From Propionispira arboris (GTDB lineage: Bacteria; Bacillota; Negativicutes; Selenomonadales; Selenomonadaceae), in NCBI RefSeq assembly GCF_900109225.1, contig NZ_FNZK01000001.1, forward strand, positions 62,001 to 126,000: DNA of 64,000 bases, in the 5' to 3' direction. Shown piece after piece: positions 49,142 through 57,819 of the stretch (positions within the stretch are counted from its first letter, which is position 1; each line of letters opens with the position of its first letter). Below the pieces are notes generated by a model. The model had not been told where the DNA came from, searched no databases, and saw only the letters and a program-made list of their open reading frames with translations. The translations under genes and the position numbers were made by a program.

Positions 49142-50275
49142 TTAAATAAAGGCCGCTTCGAGATCGGCGATGAGATCGGCGGCATTTTCGATACCAACTG
49201 ATAATCTTAAGAGACATTCATTGATCCCTTTTGCTTCACGTTCTGCTTGCGGCAGGTCAGCATGGGTTTGCATCATTGGATAGGTCATGAGTGTTTCTAC
49301 ACCGCCCAAGCTTTCCGCAAATTGAATGATTCTAATATGTTCTAATAGCTGACAGGCCGTTTTTTCTTGATCAACGGTAAATGAGATCATACTACCATAG
49401 CCCGAAGCTTGTTGGGTTGAAATTTCATAAGCGGGATGTTCTGGTAAACCGACATAATATACTTTTTTTATTTTTGGCTGCTTTTTTAACCAATTTGCAA
49501 TTTGCAAAGCATTTTCTTGTTGTTTTTCCATGCGAATTGCTAATGTTTTTATGCCCCGCAATAAAAGCCAGCTGTCAAAGGGAGCTAAGCAAGAGCCAAC
49601 TGTCTTATAAATGAATCGTAATTTGGCTGATAGTTCAGCATCATTCACGACGAGAAAACCAGCCAGGGTATCATTGTGTCCACCCAAATATTTCGTTCCG
49701 CTGTGTAAAACAACATCAGCACCAAGGCTGAGTGGCTGCTGAAAATAAGGTGTAAGGAAGGTATTATCGACGATGACAAGCAAATTATGTGTTTTAGCGA
49801 TTTCGCAAACAGCTTTGATATCTGTAACATTCATCATCGGATTGGTTGGTGTTTCAACATAGATTGCTTTTGTGCGGGGGTTGATATTTTGTTCGATCTG
49901 AGCTAGATCGGACGTATCAATTGAACTAAAAGAAAGACCGTTTTTTGTGGAGATATGATCGAACAAGCGGTGTGAACCACCGTATAAATCGTTCGAGGCG
50001 ATGATATGATCACCTGGAGTGAACAGTTCCATTAACATAGTAAGTGCTGCCATACCCGTGGAAAACGCCATTGCGTCCAAACCGTGTTCGAGTTGAGCAA
50101 CCGTTTTTTCTAAGTGCTCACGGGTTGGGTTTTGCAGGCGTGAATAATCATAACCGGCAGTCTGACCGACTCCGGGGTGAACAAACGTTGCTGATTGATA
50201 AATCGGCATACTGATTGCTCGGGTAGGGTTATGTTCAATGGCTGCTGCATGAATGCAGAGGGTATCTTTTTTCAT
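49142..50275 (-). CDS. Cys/Met-metabolism PLP enzyme (cystathionine gamma-lyase/synthase)
   Basis: A 377-residue enzyme of the MetB/MetC/MccB family. Seen: PIYQSATFVHPG, YDYSRLQNPTREHLE, the segment STGMAALTMLMELF, DNTFLTPYFQQPLSLGADVV and the PLP lysine in HSGTKYLGGHNDT near residue 195. Sequence alone does not separate gamma-synthase from gamma- or beta-lyase. Beside cymR, cysK and patB a role in interconverting methionine and cysteine sulfur is likely (MccB-like). It lies 15 bases after the regulator gene in the same transcript. Confidence 0.9.
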   Translation of the reverse strand: MKKDTLCIHAAAIEHNPTRAISMPIYQSATFVHPGVGQTAGYDYSRLQNPTREHLEKTVAQLEHGLDAMAFSTGMAALTMLMELFTPGDHIIASNDLYGGSHRLFDHISTKNGLSFSSIDTSDLAQIEQNINPRTKAIYVETPTNPMMNVTDIKAVCEIAKTHNLLVIVDNTFLTPYFQQPLSLGADVVLHSGTKYLGGHNDTLAGFLVVNDAELSAKLRFIYKTVGSCLAPFDSWLLLRGIKTLAIRMEKQQENALQIANWLKKQPKIKKVYYVGLPEHPAYEISTQQASGYGSMISFTVDQEKTACQLLEHIRIIQFAESLGGVETLMTYPMMQTHADLPQAEREAKGINECLLRLSVGIENAADLIADLEAAFI

Positions 50276-50290
50276 TTATTTCAGTCCTTT

Positions 50291-50737
50291 TTAAATAAAA
50301 TACATAAAATCATCGATTGGTTTTTGCTTTTCTGCTTCGTTGATAATATCATTTAATGATATTTGTTTTAATGTTTCAGAAAGATTGCGGTCAATCACAT
50401 TAAATACGGTGATACGAAGGGCTGCATCGAGCGAAGGTGCTTGCTCTTTGACCGTGCTTTCGGTTGTTTCAACTAATGCAATTTCAATGGCGGCCAATAT
50501 CGCATATACAGTGATTTTGTTTGGAGCTAAAGCTAATTGATAGCCGCCTTGGGCTCCTTTTATCGAATTGACCAGACCGGATCTTTTGAGCAGTGAAAAA
50601 ACTTGTTCAAGATAAATCTTAGAAATACCCAGCTTTTCAGCAATGCTAATAATGGTAATCGGGCTGCCCGTTTGATAGTTTTGTGCCATATGTGACATGG
50701 CTGCAAGACCATAGCGCCCTTTTGCAGAAATTTTCAT
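50291..50737 (-). CDS. cymR: Rrf2-family regulator, CymR-like
   Basis: A 148-residue Rrf2 winged-helix regulator. Seen: MKISAKGRYGLAAMSHMAQN at the start (a CymR and IscR hallmark), AEKLGISKIYLEQVFSLLKRSGLVNSIKGAQGGY for the recognition region, and no cysteine triplet, so it is not an iron-sulfur IscR. In Bacillus, CymR represses cysteine genes and interacts with CysK. Here the gene is divergent from cysK, which fits the same partnership. It heads the operon with the lyase and patB. Confidence 0.85.
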   Translation of the reverse strand: MKISAKGRYGLAAMSHMAQNYQTGSPITIISIAEKLGISKIYLEQVFSLLKRSGLVNSIKGAQGGYQLALAPNKITVYAILAAIEIALVETTESTVKEQAPSLDAALRITVFNVIDRNLSETLKQISLNDIINEAEKQKPIDDFMYFI

Positions 50738-50776
50738 GAATAACCACCCATTTCATACTAATACTATATGTTTTTC

Positions 50777-50806
50777 ATTATAATATAAATTGAAGTAAAA
50801 TGTCAA
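50777..50806 (-). promoter_or_regulatory. Promoter of the cymR-lyase-patB operon
   Basis: Minus strand TTGACA (50806-50801), 18 bases, TATAAT (50782-50777). Just downstream lies AAAAACATATAGTATTAGT, which overlaps the predicted start and resembles motifs at cysK and the NifH-like gene. Confidence 0.7.
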
Positions 50807-50839
50807 TAACATAGTTGAGGAGTATGTTATTGACATTTT
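50797..50839. promoter_or_regulatory. 17-bp perfect inverted repeat between cymR and cysK
   Basis: AAAATGTCAATAACATA (50797-50813) and its complement (50823-50839) flank a 9-base spacer. The left arm contains the -35 of the cymR promoter. The symmetric arrangement suggests a regulator site or duplicated -35 box; the right arm also holds TTGACA on the plus strand. Confidence 0.7.
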
Positions 50840-50851
50840 TCCGAAAAAGTA

Positions 50852-50907
50852 TTGACAGGATTCGTAAAGGGGTATACAATACAAACATATTAATCATATA
50901 TGTTTTA
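50852..50907 (+). promoter_or_regulatory. cysK promoter with putative CymR-type operator
   Basis: TTGACA (50852-50857), 17 bases, TACAAT (50875-50880). AACATATTAATCATATATGT and the following TTTTAC (50884-50907) cover the start point, so a repressor bound here would block initiation. A related sequence is present before the NifH-like gene at 57739-57758. Confidence 0.65.
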
Positions 50908-50983
50908 CAAAATAATTCGAACAAAACATTTGCGTTTCGAGTTTAGTAGTCAAGATAAAAAATAATATGCGGAGGGATTCAAC

Positions 50984-51916
50984 ATGGCAAAAATTTATGA
51001 AAGCATTACAGATCTTATCGGAGGTACGCCCTTATTAAGAGTAAAAAATTATAGTGAAAAACATGATCTTAAAGCAACAATCCTGGCTAAATTGGAATAT
51101 TTTAATCCGGCAGGCAGTGTAAAAGATCGTATCGCAAAGGCAATGCTTGATGAAGCAGAAGAAAAAGGTCTCATCAATAAAGATTCCATCATTATTGAAC
51201 CAACAAGTGGTAACACAGGTATTGGCCTGGCAAGTGTAGCAGCAGCTCGCGGTTATAAAGCGATTCTTACAATGCCGGAAACAATGAGTATTGAAAGAAG
51301 AAATCTTCTTAAGGCATATGGTGCTCAGATTGTATTGACGGATGGTGCAAAAGGTATGAAAGGTGCAATTGCAAAAGCGGAAGAGCTGGCAAAAGAAACA
51401 CCACATTCCTATATTCCATCCCAGTTCACAAATCAGGCAAATCCAGCTGCTCATAAAGCAACTACAGGTCCTGAAATTTGGCAGGATACAGATGGAAAAG
51501 TAGATATTTTTGTTGCTGGTGTTGGTACTGGTGGAACCTTGACTGGTGTTGGGGAATATTTGAAATCGCAAAACCCGGCTATCAAAATTGTGGCAGTTGA
51601 ACCTACAACATCACCGGTATTGTCAAAAGGCGTTGCCGGTCCACATAAAATACAGGGAATTGGTGCAGGTTTTGTACCGGATACATTAAATACTAAAATT
51701 TATGATGAAATCATAACCATTGATAATGAAGTGGCATTTAAATTTGCTCGTGATTTCTGTCATTCAGAAGGTGTACTCGTTGGTATTTCCTGCGGTGCAG
51801 CTTTTGCCGCAGCTGTAGAACTTGCTAAACGCCCGGAAAATGAAGGAAAAACGATTGTGGCACTTTTGCCAGATACAGGTGAACGGTATTTATCAACTGC
51901 TTTGTTTACGGACTAA
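50984..51916 (+). CDS. cysK: Cysteine synthase A (O-acetylserine sulfhydrylase)
   Basis: A 310-residue PLP enzyme making cysteine from O-acetylserine and sulfide. Seen: [19 protein letters not shown] with the PLP lysine near residue 43, [11 protein letters not shown] near 69, [17 protein letters not shown] and [15 protein letters not shown]. Full length and intact. It is transcribed divergently from the Rrf2 regulator. GGAGGG precedes the ATG. The last C-terminal residues are ALFTD. Confidence 0.97.
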   Translation: MAKIYESITDLIGGTPLLRVKNYSEKHDLKATILAKLEYFNPAGSVKDRIAKAMLDEAEEKGLINKDSIIIEPTSGNTGIGLASVAAARGYKAILTMPETMSIERRNLLKAYGAQIVLTDGAKGMKGAIAKAEELAKETPHSYIPSQFTNQANPAAHKATTGPEIWQDTDGKVDIFVAGVGTGGTLTGVGEYLKSQNPAIKIVAVEPTTSPVLSKGVAGPHKIQGIGAGFVPDTLNTKIYDEIITIDNEVAFKFARDFCHSEGVLVGISCGAAFAAAVELAKRPENEGKTIVALLPDTGERYLSTALFTD

Positions 51917-51944
51917 TCGTACAGAGTATTTGATAGTTGTGCTT

Positions 51945-52015
51945 AAAAAAAGACCGTTCCTTAATATATATCTGTTTAGCAAAGAATAGATAATATTAAG
52001 GACCGGTCTTTTTTG
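51945..52015 (+). terminator. Terminator after cysK
   Basis: AAAAAGACCGTTCCTTAATA pairs with its near-complement ending GGTCTTTTTT (one G-T/C mismatch), with a 22-base loop. Confidence 0.9.
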
Positions 52016-52083
52016 CAGCCTGCAGCAAAGTCTTTTAGTAAAAAATACAACTATCAAAGGATATTGTTTTTAAAATCGAGACA

Positions 52084-52115
52084 AATCATACAAATTAATC
52101 TTATTTGTATGATTT
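52084..52115. promoter_or_regulatory. Putative AraR operator at the araR promoter
   Basis: A perfect inverted repeat: AATCATACAAAT (52084-52095) and ATTTGTATGATT (52103-52114), 7 bases apart. Each arm carries TTGTATGATT, the motif seen at araB and ytfQ, but here in opposed orientation. Autoregulation of araR is inferred. Confidence 0.65.
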
Positions 52116-52136
52116 ATATTGCAATGAAGTCTTGCC

Positions 52137-52172
52137 TATGCTAAAGTTGAACATAAGAACAACTTTAGCATA
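52137..52172 (+). promoter_or_regulatory. 13-bp inverted repeat in the araR leader
   Basis: TATGCTAAAGTTG and CAACTTTAGCATA, 10-base loop, then AAATTTTG. It could be a weak attenuator in the leader RNA or a second DNA operator; the sequence does not tell which. Confidence 0.55.
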
Positions 52173-52229
52173 AAATTTTGTGATTTTATAAAAAGACAAA
52201 ATAGTTGGGAAATTAATGGAGTGATTTGT

Positions 52230-53318
52230 ATGGCAGTGCAAAAAAGTGAGCCGAAATATTTGAAAATTGTTAATTGGATCAAACAGCAGATTGCCGAAGA
52301 AGCTCTCACCGTAGGGGATCGACTTCAATCGGAAAATGAACTCAGTATAGCTTTTTCTTTGAGTCGTCAGACTGTGCGACAAGCAACGAGTATTTTAGAA
52401 AATGATGGTATTTTGGAAAGACGACGCGGTAGTGGAACGTATGTGGCATCAACTCGAATTGTGCAGCGAGCTGTTACAATGAATATTGGTGTTATTACAA
52501 CATATCTGGATGATTATCTATTTCCGCGTGTTATACGAGGTATCGATCAGGTTCTTACAAATAATAATTACTCAATGCAATTGGCTATTACATATAATAA
52601 AGTAGAGAACGAAATGAAAATTCTGGAAGCTATGCTCGAAAAAGGCGTTGATGGACTCATTGTCGAACCGACAAAAAGTGGTCTGCCAAACTTGAATGCA
52701 GAACTTTATAAGCAGATTAAACGTCAGAGCATTCCCTGTGTATTTATCCATGCTTGTTATCAGGGACTGAGCTTTCCTTATGTGGCTATGGATGATTATG
52801 CCTGCGGGAAAGCGGCGGTAGATTACTTGATGGAGAAAAATCATACACGTGTAGCGGGCATATTTAAAGCGGATGATATCCAGGGGCATCTTCGTTATGC
52901 CGGATGTGCGGGTGAATTGAAAAAAAATAAGGTTTTGCTGCAAGAAGACAGTATCGTCTGGTTTACGACGGAAGATTTAGATAGTGACGTAGTTGAAAAT
53001 TTTGAGCAGCGCATTTTGAAACGTCTCGATGGCTGCAGTGCTGTGATTTGCTATAATGATCAAATTGCCTTACGGGTGATGGATTTGTTAGCACGAAACA
53101 ACAAATCAGTACCAGAAGATCTATCGGTTATTTCATTTGATAACTCCAATTTGGCAACATTGGGACCTGTTGGACTGACTACCTTTACGCATCCAAAAGA
53201 AGAATTAGGCCGTGTGGCTGCTGAAAATCTTATGAAAATTATCCATAAAGAACAATGTGAAATGACTGTAAAGTTTAAACCAGAACTCATTGAAAGAGAT
53301 TCCGTCCGTGAGCAATAA
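52230..53318 (+). CDS. araR: Arabinose-responsive repressor AraR (GntR-LacI chimera)
   Basis: A 362-residue regulator: N-terminal GntR winged helix (residues 1-70; YLKIVNWIKQQIAEEALTVG, LSIAFSLSRQTVRQATSILE and RRRGSGTYV) joined to a LacI/periplasmic-binding-type ligand domain (MNIGVITTYLDDYLFPRVIRG onward, ending VISFDNSNLATLGPVGLTTF). This GntR-LacI fusion is the plan of Bacillus AraR. It stands before araB, araA, araD. ATG 52230 follows GGAGTG. L-arabinose would release it from its sites. Confidence 0.92.
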   Translation: MAVQKSEPKYLKIVNWIKQQIAEEALTVGDRLQSENELSIAFSLSRQTVRQATSILENDGILERRRGSGTYVASTRIVQRAVTMNIGVITTYLDDYLFPRVIRGIDQVLTNNNYSMQLAITYNKVENEMKILEAMLEKGVDGLIVEPTKSGLPNLNAELYKQIKRQSIPCVFIHACYQGLSFPYVAMDDYACGKAAVDYLMEKNHTRVAGIFKADDIQGHLRYAGCAGELKKNKVLLQEDSIVWFTTEDLDSDVVENFEQRILKRLDGCSAVICYNDQIALRVMDLLARNNKSVPEDLSVISFDNSNLATLGPVGLTTFTHPKEELGRVAAENLMKIIHKEQCEMTVKFKPELIERDSVREQ

Positions 53319-53345
53319 TTGCGTACGGAGTCTCTTTGTTTTTTA
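53293..53345 (+). terminator. Terminator overlapping the end of araR
   Basis: AAAGAGATTCCGT pairs with ACGGAGTCTCTTT, then GTTTTTTAT. The 5' arm lies inside the last codons of araR. Confidence 0.8.
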
Positions 53346-53412
53346 TTTATGACAGAGCAACAGAAAAGCATTTTAAATAAATTGATAATTCTAAAATTTT
53401 AGTAAAATAATA

Positions 53413-53482
53413 TTGAAAAATTTTATTTTAAATAGTATACTAACAATAGAACTTGTATGATAAATAAGCTTAGTTGTATGAT
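53413..53482 (+). promoter_or_regulatory. araBAD promoter with two AraR-type boxes
   Basis: TTGAAA (53413-53418), 17 bases, TATACT (53436-53441). Two TTGTATGAT copies at 53453 and 53474 are 21 bases apart, that is two helical turns, and lie just after the predicted start. A repressor there would block initiation or escape. Confidence 0.7.
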
Positions 53483-53556
53483 TTATGAAATTTCAACATA
53501 CAGTTTTGATAAACTGAAGTAGAAATGGGGAGTGAAAAAGTCTCGTTATTGCGAAG

Positions 53557-53612
53557 AGTCACTATATTATTGAATAGTCTTAAAAATAAGAATATTCAAT
53601 AATATAGTGACT
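53557..53612 (+). promoter_or_regulatory. 20-bp perfect inverted repeat in the araB leader
   Basis: AGTCACTATATTATTGAATA (53557-53576) is repeated inverted at 53593-53612 with a 16-base loop. No T tract follows, so it is not a normal terminator. It could protect the mRNA 5' end or form an operator. It lies about 68 bases before the araB start. Confidence 0.7.
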
Positions 53613-53679
53613 GGATCATTCGATTTGGGCATATTTTTTAGAAAATAAGTTGAGTCATAAATTTTTAGGAGGGGTATAC

Positions 53680-55359
53680 ATGCCAAAATATTCAATCGGT
53701 GTGGACTTTGGGTCACTTTCTGGCAGGTCGGTTTTAGTGGAAATAGGTACAGGTAAAGAATTAGATAGTTGTATTTTTGACTATCCCCATGCAGTGATGG
53801 ACAAGCAGCTGCCGGATGGAACAAAACTTGGTGTGGATTGGGCATTACAGGATCCGCAAGATTATATTGATGTATTATCGCATACAATTCCGGAATTGAT
53901 CAAAAAAACAGGTGTTTCCCCAGATGATATTATTGGAATCGGTACTGACTTCACGGCTTGTACAGTTTTACCTGTCAAAGCGGATGGAACACCACTTTGT
54001 TTTCTCGCGGAATATCGCAGTCAGCCGCATGCTTATGTGAAACTATGGAAACATCATGCAGCGCAGGATAAAGCGAATCAACTCAACGAGATTGCAGCCA
54101 AGATGGGCCAGTCATGGCTGCACAGATATGGTGGAAAAATTTCATCGGAATGGGCAATACCGAAAATTTGGCAAATTCTTGATGAAGCTCCGGAAATTTA
54201 TGCGGCGATGGATTATTTTGTTGAAGCTGCTGATTGGATTATTTGGCAGATGACGGGAGTACAGTCTCGTAATTCCTGTACAGCGGGATATAAAGCGATG
54301 TGGAACAAAAAAGATGGTTATCCATCTTCGGCTTTTTTTAAAGCTCTTGATCCGCGTTTAGAAGATATAACTACCACCAAACTAAGTTGTCCAGTTACAG
54401 CACTTGGTGAAAAAGCTGGGGAAATCACAGCGGAGATGGCTAAACTTACGGGACTCAATCCCGGAACGGCGGTAGCTATTGGCAATGTCGATGCCCATGT
54501 AACAATTCCGGCAGTCAAGATCGAAGGAACAGGAAAGATACTTGGTATTATGGGAACTTCTACCTGCCACGTGCTTTTGGGAGATGAAGAAAAAATCGTT
54601 CCCGGGATGTGCGGTGTTGTCGAAGATGGAATATTACCGGGATTTTTTGGCTATGAAGCAGGACAATCTTGTGTGGGGGATCATTTCGACTGGTTTGTTA
54701 AAAATTGCGTTTCTAGTGAATATGAAGCAGCCGCTAAAAAAGAACATAAGAATATCCATGAATATTTGACGGACAAAGCAGCCATGCTGGATGCTGGTGA
54801 GTCGGGACTTGTGGCACTTGATTGGTGGAATGGTAATCGTTCTGTTTTAGTTGATGTCGATCTGACCGGACTTATGCTTGGAATGACCTTACAGACAAAA
54901 CCAGAAGAAATGTATCGTGCTTTGATTGAAGCAACGGCTTATGGCACCCGGAAAATTATCGAAACCTTTATTAAGAGTGGTGTCCCAATTCAAGAGTTTT
55001 ATGCATCAGGTGGCATTTCACAAAAAAATGCTATGGCAATGCAGATTTATGCAGATGTAATTAATTTGCCAGTTAGAATTGCCGGTTCAAAACAGGGCCC
55101 GGCATTAGGGTCGGCAATTTTTGGTGCGGTAGCTGCAGGCAAAACACGTGGCGGGTATGACGATATATTTCAGGCAACACGTGACATGGGGAAACTTCGT
55201 GATGATGTTTACATCCCAAATCCGGTCAATGTGGCCGTGTATGATAAACTGTATGCAGAATATGATATCTTGCATGATTATTTTGGCCGTGGTGATAATA
55301 ATGCGATGAAACGTCTTAAAAAAATAAAAAAAGATGTAATAAAAGCCAAAAATAACTGA
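53680..55359 (+). CDS. araB: L-ribulokinase
   Basis: A 559-residue FGGY-type kinase phosphorylating L-ribulose to ribulose-5-P. Seen: [17 protein letters not shown] at the N terminus, [48 protein letters not shown] and [19 protein letters not shown] in the ATP domain. The ATG at 53680 follows TAGGAGGGG; a longer reading from 53650 would place the ribosome site inside the gene. It is the first gene of the araBAD set in this order. Length matches bacterial AraB. Confidence 0.97.
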   Translation: MPKYSIGVDFGSLSGRSVLVEIGTGKELDSCIFDYPHAVMDKQLPDGTKLGVDWALQDPQDYIDVLSHTIPELIKKTGVSPDDIIGIGTDFTACTVLPVKADGTPLCFLAEYRSQPHAYVKLWKHHAAQDKANQLNEIAAKMGQSWLHRYGGKISSEWAIPKIWQILDEAPEIYAAMDYFVEAADWIIWQMTGVQSRNSCTAGYKAMWNKKDGYPSSAFFKALDPRLEDITTTKLSCPVTALGEKAGEITAEMAKLTGLNPGTAVAIGNVDAHVTIPAVKIEGTGKILGIMGTSTCHVLLGDEEKIVPGMCGVVEDGILPGFFGYEAGQSCVGDHFDWFVKNCVSSEYEAAAKKEHKNIHEYLTDKAAMLDAGESGLVALDWWNGNRSVLVDVDLTGLMLGMTLQTKPEEMYRALIEATAYGTRKIIETFIKSGVPIQEFYASGGISQKNAMAMQIYADVINLPVRIAGSKQGPALGSAIFGAVAAGKTRGGYDDIFQATRDMGKLRDDVYIPNPVNVAVYDKLYAEYDILHDYFGRGDNNAMKRLKKIKKDVIKAKNN

Positions 55360-55396
55360 AATTTTTAACAGCTAAGTGATGTTTTTACAATAAAAA

Positions 55397-55421
55397 TGAT
55401 ACTTTGAATTTTAGTATCATA
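55397..55421 (+). other. Small hairpin between araB and araA
   Basis: ATGATACT and AGTATCAT form an 8-bp stem with a 9-base loop. With no T tract it is likely an mRNA stability or processing element. Confidence 0.4.
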
Positions 55422-55441
55422 ATAATAGGAGGCAGATTTTT

Positions 55442-56923
55442 ATGAAATGTTTAAAAAAAGCAGAATTTTGGTTTATTACCGGTAGTCAACACTTGTATGG
55501 TGAAGAAACTTTACGTTTGGTAGGCAGCCATTCGGAAACGATTGTGGCAAAGTTAAATGAATCAGCAAAAATACCGGCGCGCATTTCGTTCAAGCTGGTA
55601 GCGACAACTTCAGATGCAATTGAACAGGTGATTGAAGATGCGAATCATGATAAAAATTGTGCGGGTATTATCACTTGGATGCATACGTTTTCGCCATCTA
55701 AAATGTGGATACGCGGTTTAGGAAAACTGCAAAAACCATATCTGCATTTGCATACGCAATTTAATCGAGAAATCCCCAATGAAGGGATTGATATGGATTT
55801 TATGAATTTAAATCAGTCCGCGCATGGCGATAGAGAACACGGTTTTATCGGTACGCGTATGCGATTGGCACGTAAAGTTGTCGTGGGCTATTGGGAAGAT
55901 GAAATCGTTCAGGAAAAAATCGGTAGATGGATGCGTACTGCTATAGGCGTCATGGGCAGCCGTGAACTGAAGGTGGCACGTTTCTCTGATAATATGCGTG
56001 ATGTTGCAGTGACAGAAGGAGATAAAGTAGAAGCACAGATCAAGCTTGGCTGGGCTGTTAATACCTATCCTGTAGGGGATTTGGTGCAATATATTAATAA
56101 AGTAACGGAAAGTCAAATTGATGTCCTCATGAAGGAATACGGTCAGAAATATACGATGCATACAGATAATCTTGCATCGGTGCGGTATCAGGCCAAAATG
56201 GAAATTGGGATGAAAACATTCCTTGAAGCAGGTGGTTTTGATGCTTTTGTCAATAATTTTGAAGACTTGTTTGGAATGGATCAGCTGCCGGGACTTGCTA
56301 CACAAGATCTGACGGCTGCCGGATATGGATTTGGGCCGGAAGGTGACTGGAAAATTGCTGCTTTGGCAAGTGTTATGAAAATTATGGCGCAAGATGATGA
56401 TAAGGGTACGGCTCTAATGGAAGATTATACGTATCATTATGCAGATCATGGTGAAAGCCTTATTTTAGGGGCACATATGCTTGAAGTTTGTCCAAGTGTG
56501 GCTGCGGATAAACCAAGGATTGAAGTGCATGATTTAGGTATCGGCGGAAAAGATGCTCCGGCACGACTTGTTTTTGAAGGTAAAGCAGGTCCGGCTATTA
56601 CGGCTACCTTGATTGATATGGGCGGCAGGATGCGTCTGATTGTGAATGATGTTCTGGCAGTAAAGCCAATCCTGTCGATGCCGAATCTGCCAGTGGCCAG
56701 AGTTATGTGGAAACCACTTCCTAATCTTGAAACGTCTGCCGAAAGCTGGATTTTAGCGGGCGGTGCTCATCACAGTGTAATTAGCTACAGTGTAACAGCA
56801 GAACAGCTGCGAGATTGGGCCGAAATCATGGATATTGAATTTGTGCATATTGGCGAAAAAACAGAGATCAATCAATTCAAACAGGATTTACTCATGGCAG
56901 ATCTTGTTTGGAAATTGAAATAA
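55442..56923 (+). CDS. araA: L-arabinose isomerase
   Basis: A 493-residue enzyme converting L-arabinose to L-ribulose. Seen: EFWFITGSQHLYGEETL at the start, WMHTFSPSKMWIRGL, HLHTQFNREIPNE, MDFMNLNQSAHGDREHGFI and the metal ligands in EDYTYHYADHGESLILGAHMLE (part shown) with EVCPSVA, and His in AGGAHHSVIS. RBS AGGAGG precedes the ATG. It is 82 bases after araB in the same operon. Full length. Confidence 0.97.
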   Translation: MKCLKKAEFWFITGSQHLYGEETLRLVGSHSETIVAKLNESAKIPARISFKLVATTSDAIEQVIEDANHDKNCAGIITWMHTFSPSKMWIRGLGKLQKPYLHLHTQFNREIPNEGIDMDFMNLNQSAHGDREHGFIGTRMRLARKVVVGYWEDEIVQEKIGRWMRTAIGVMGSRELKVARFSDNMRDVAVTEGDKVEAQIKLGWAVNTYPVGDLVQYINKVTESQIDVLMKEYGQKYTMHTDNLASVRYQAKMEIGMKTFLEAGGFDAFVNNFEDLFGMDQLPGLATQDLTAAGYGFGPEGDWKIAALASVMKIMAQDDDKGTALMEDYTYHYADHGESLILGAHMLEVCPSVAADKPRIEVHDLGIGGKDAPARLVFEGKAGPAITATLIDMGGRMRLIVNDVLAVKPILSMPNLPVARVMWKPLPNLETSAESWILAGGAHHSVISYSVTAEQLRDWAEIMDIEFVHIGEKTEINQFKQDLLMADLVWKLK

Positions 56924-56942
56924 GAGAGTAGGGTGAAGCTGG

Positions 56943-57632
56943 ATGCTGGAAGAACTTAAACAAAAAGTCTATGAAGCAAATATGATGCTGCCGGAATATA
57001 AAATGGTGACCTTTACCTGGGGTAACGTTTCAGCCATTGATGAAACACGCAAATTGATTGTTATTAAGCCATCCGGGGTTGAATATAATAAAATGAAAGC
57101 TGAAGATATGGTCGTTGTTGATCTGGAGGGAAATATTATCGAAGGTGAACTCAATCCATCATCGGATACAGCAACTCATATTGAGCTGTATAAAGCTTGT
57201 GCAAGCATTGGCGGCATAGTCCATACCCATTCACGTTATGCAACATCCTGGGCACAGGCAAGGATGAGTATTCCCGCATTGGGGACAACGCATGCGGATG
57301 ATTTTTATGGTGCAATTCCTTGTACGAGAGCAATGACAAATGAAGAAATTCAGGGAGATTATGAAAAAGAGACCGGAAAGGTAATCATAGAGACTATGGG
57401 GCAGCGCATGATGGAAGAAGTACCAGGCGTAATTGTTTATTCACATGGACCGTTTGCTTGGGGCCCTGATCCAATTGCTGCTGTAAAAAAAGCAGTTGTT
57501 TTGGAAGAAGTTGCATTTATGGCGTATCAGGCGATGACGCTTAATCCTTCTTTATTGCCGATGCAGCAAACACTGCTCGATAAACATTATCTGCGTAAAC
57601 ATGGTGCAAATTCATATTATGGACAAAAATAA
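56943..57632 (+). CDS. araD: L-ribulose-5-phosphate 4-epimerase
   Basis: A 229-residue class II aldolase-type epimerase giving xylulose-5-P. Seen: [37 protein letters not shown], the zinc ligands in [32 protein letters not shown] and the third His in YSHGPFAWG. It follows araA by 19 bases. It ends the operon at a terminator; products enter the pentose phosphate path. Confidence 0.97.
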   Translation: MLEELKQKVYEANMMLPEYKMVTFTWGNVSAIDETRKLIVIKPSGVEYNKMKAEDMVVVDLEGNIIEGELNPSSDTATHIELYKACASIGGIVHTHSRYATSWAQARMSIPALGTTHADDFYGAIPCTRAMTNEEIQGDYEKETGKVIIETMGQRMMEEVPGVIVYSHGPFAWGPDPIAAVKKAVVLEEVAFMAYQAMTLNPSLLPMQQTLLDKHYLRKHGANSYYGQK

Positions 57633-57642
57633 ATAGATAATG

Positions 57643-57706
57643 AAGCTGCTGGCAGCAAACTATCTTTTGTAGTCGAGATGGTTTCTGCTAGCAGCTTTTT
57701 GTTTTT
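57643..57706 (+). terminator. Terminator of araBAD
   Basis: AAGCTGCTGGCAG pairs with CTGCTAGCAGCTT (one mismatch) around a long loop, followed by TTTGTTTTT. Confidence 0.8.
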
Positions 57707-57738
57707 AATAAAGAAAAACGACAAAACATATATTACAT

Positions 57739-57786
57739 ATAAAACATATATGTTTTATTGACGGTGCTATAATAGAATGTTATAGT
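57739..57786 (+). promoter_or_regulatory. Promoter of the NifH-like gene with a 20-bp palindrome
   Basis: ATAAAACATATATGTTTTAT (57739-57758) is a perfect palindrome that touches the -35 TTGACG (57758-57763); the -10 TATAGT follows after 17 bases (57781-57786). AAACATAT also occurs just before at 57724. CATATATGTTTTA is identical to a stretch at the cysK start point. Confidence 0.65.
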
Positions 57787-57819
57787 AAAGAAAAGATCAT
57801 AGCAAAGGTGGCAGGCTTT

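Noticed and set aside
51035-51571. Open frame of 178 codons on the minus strand opposite cysK
   Set aside because: It lies fully inside cysK in antisense, is Cys/Phe rich, and has no ribosome site; it mirrors the codon use of cysK.
55808-56392. Open frame of 194 codons on the minus strand opposite araA
   Set aside because: Antisense to a well-supported gene, with no family-like features.
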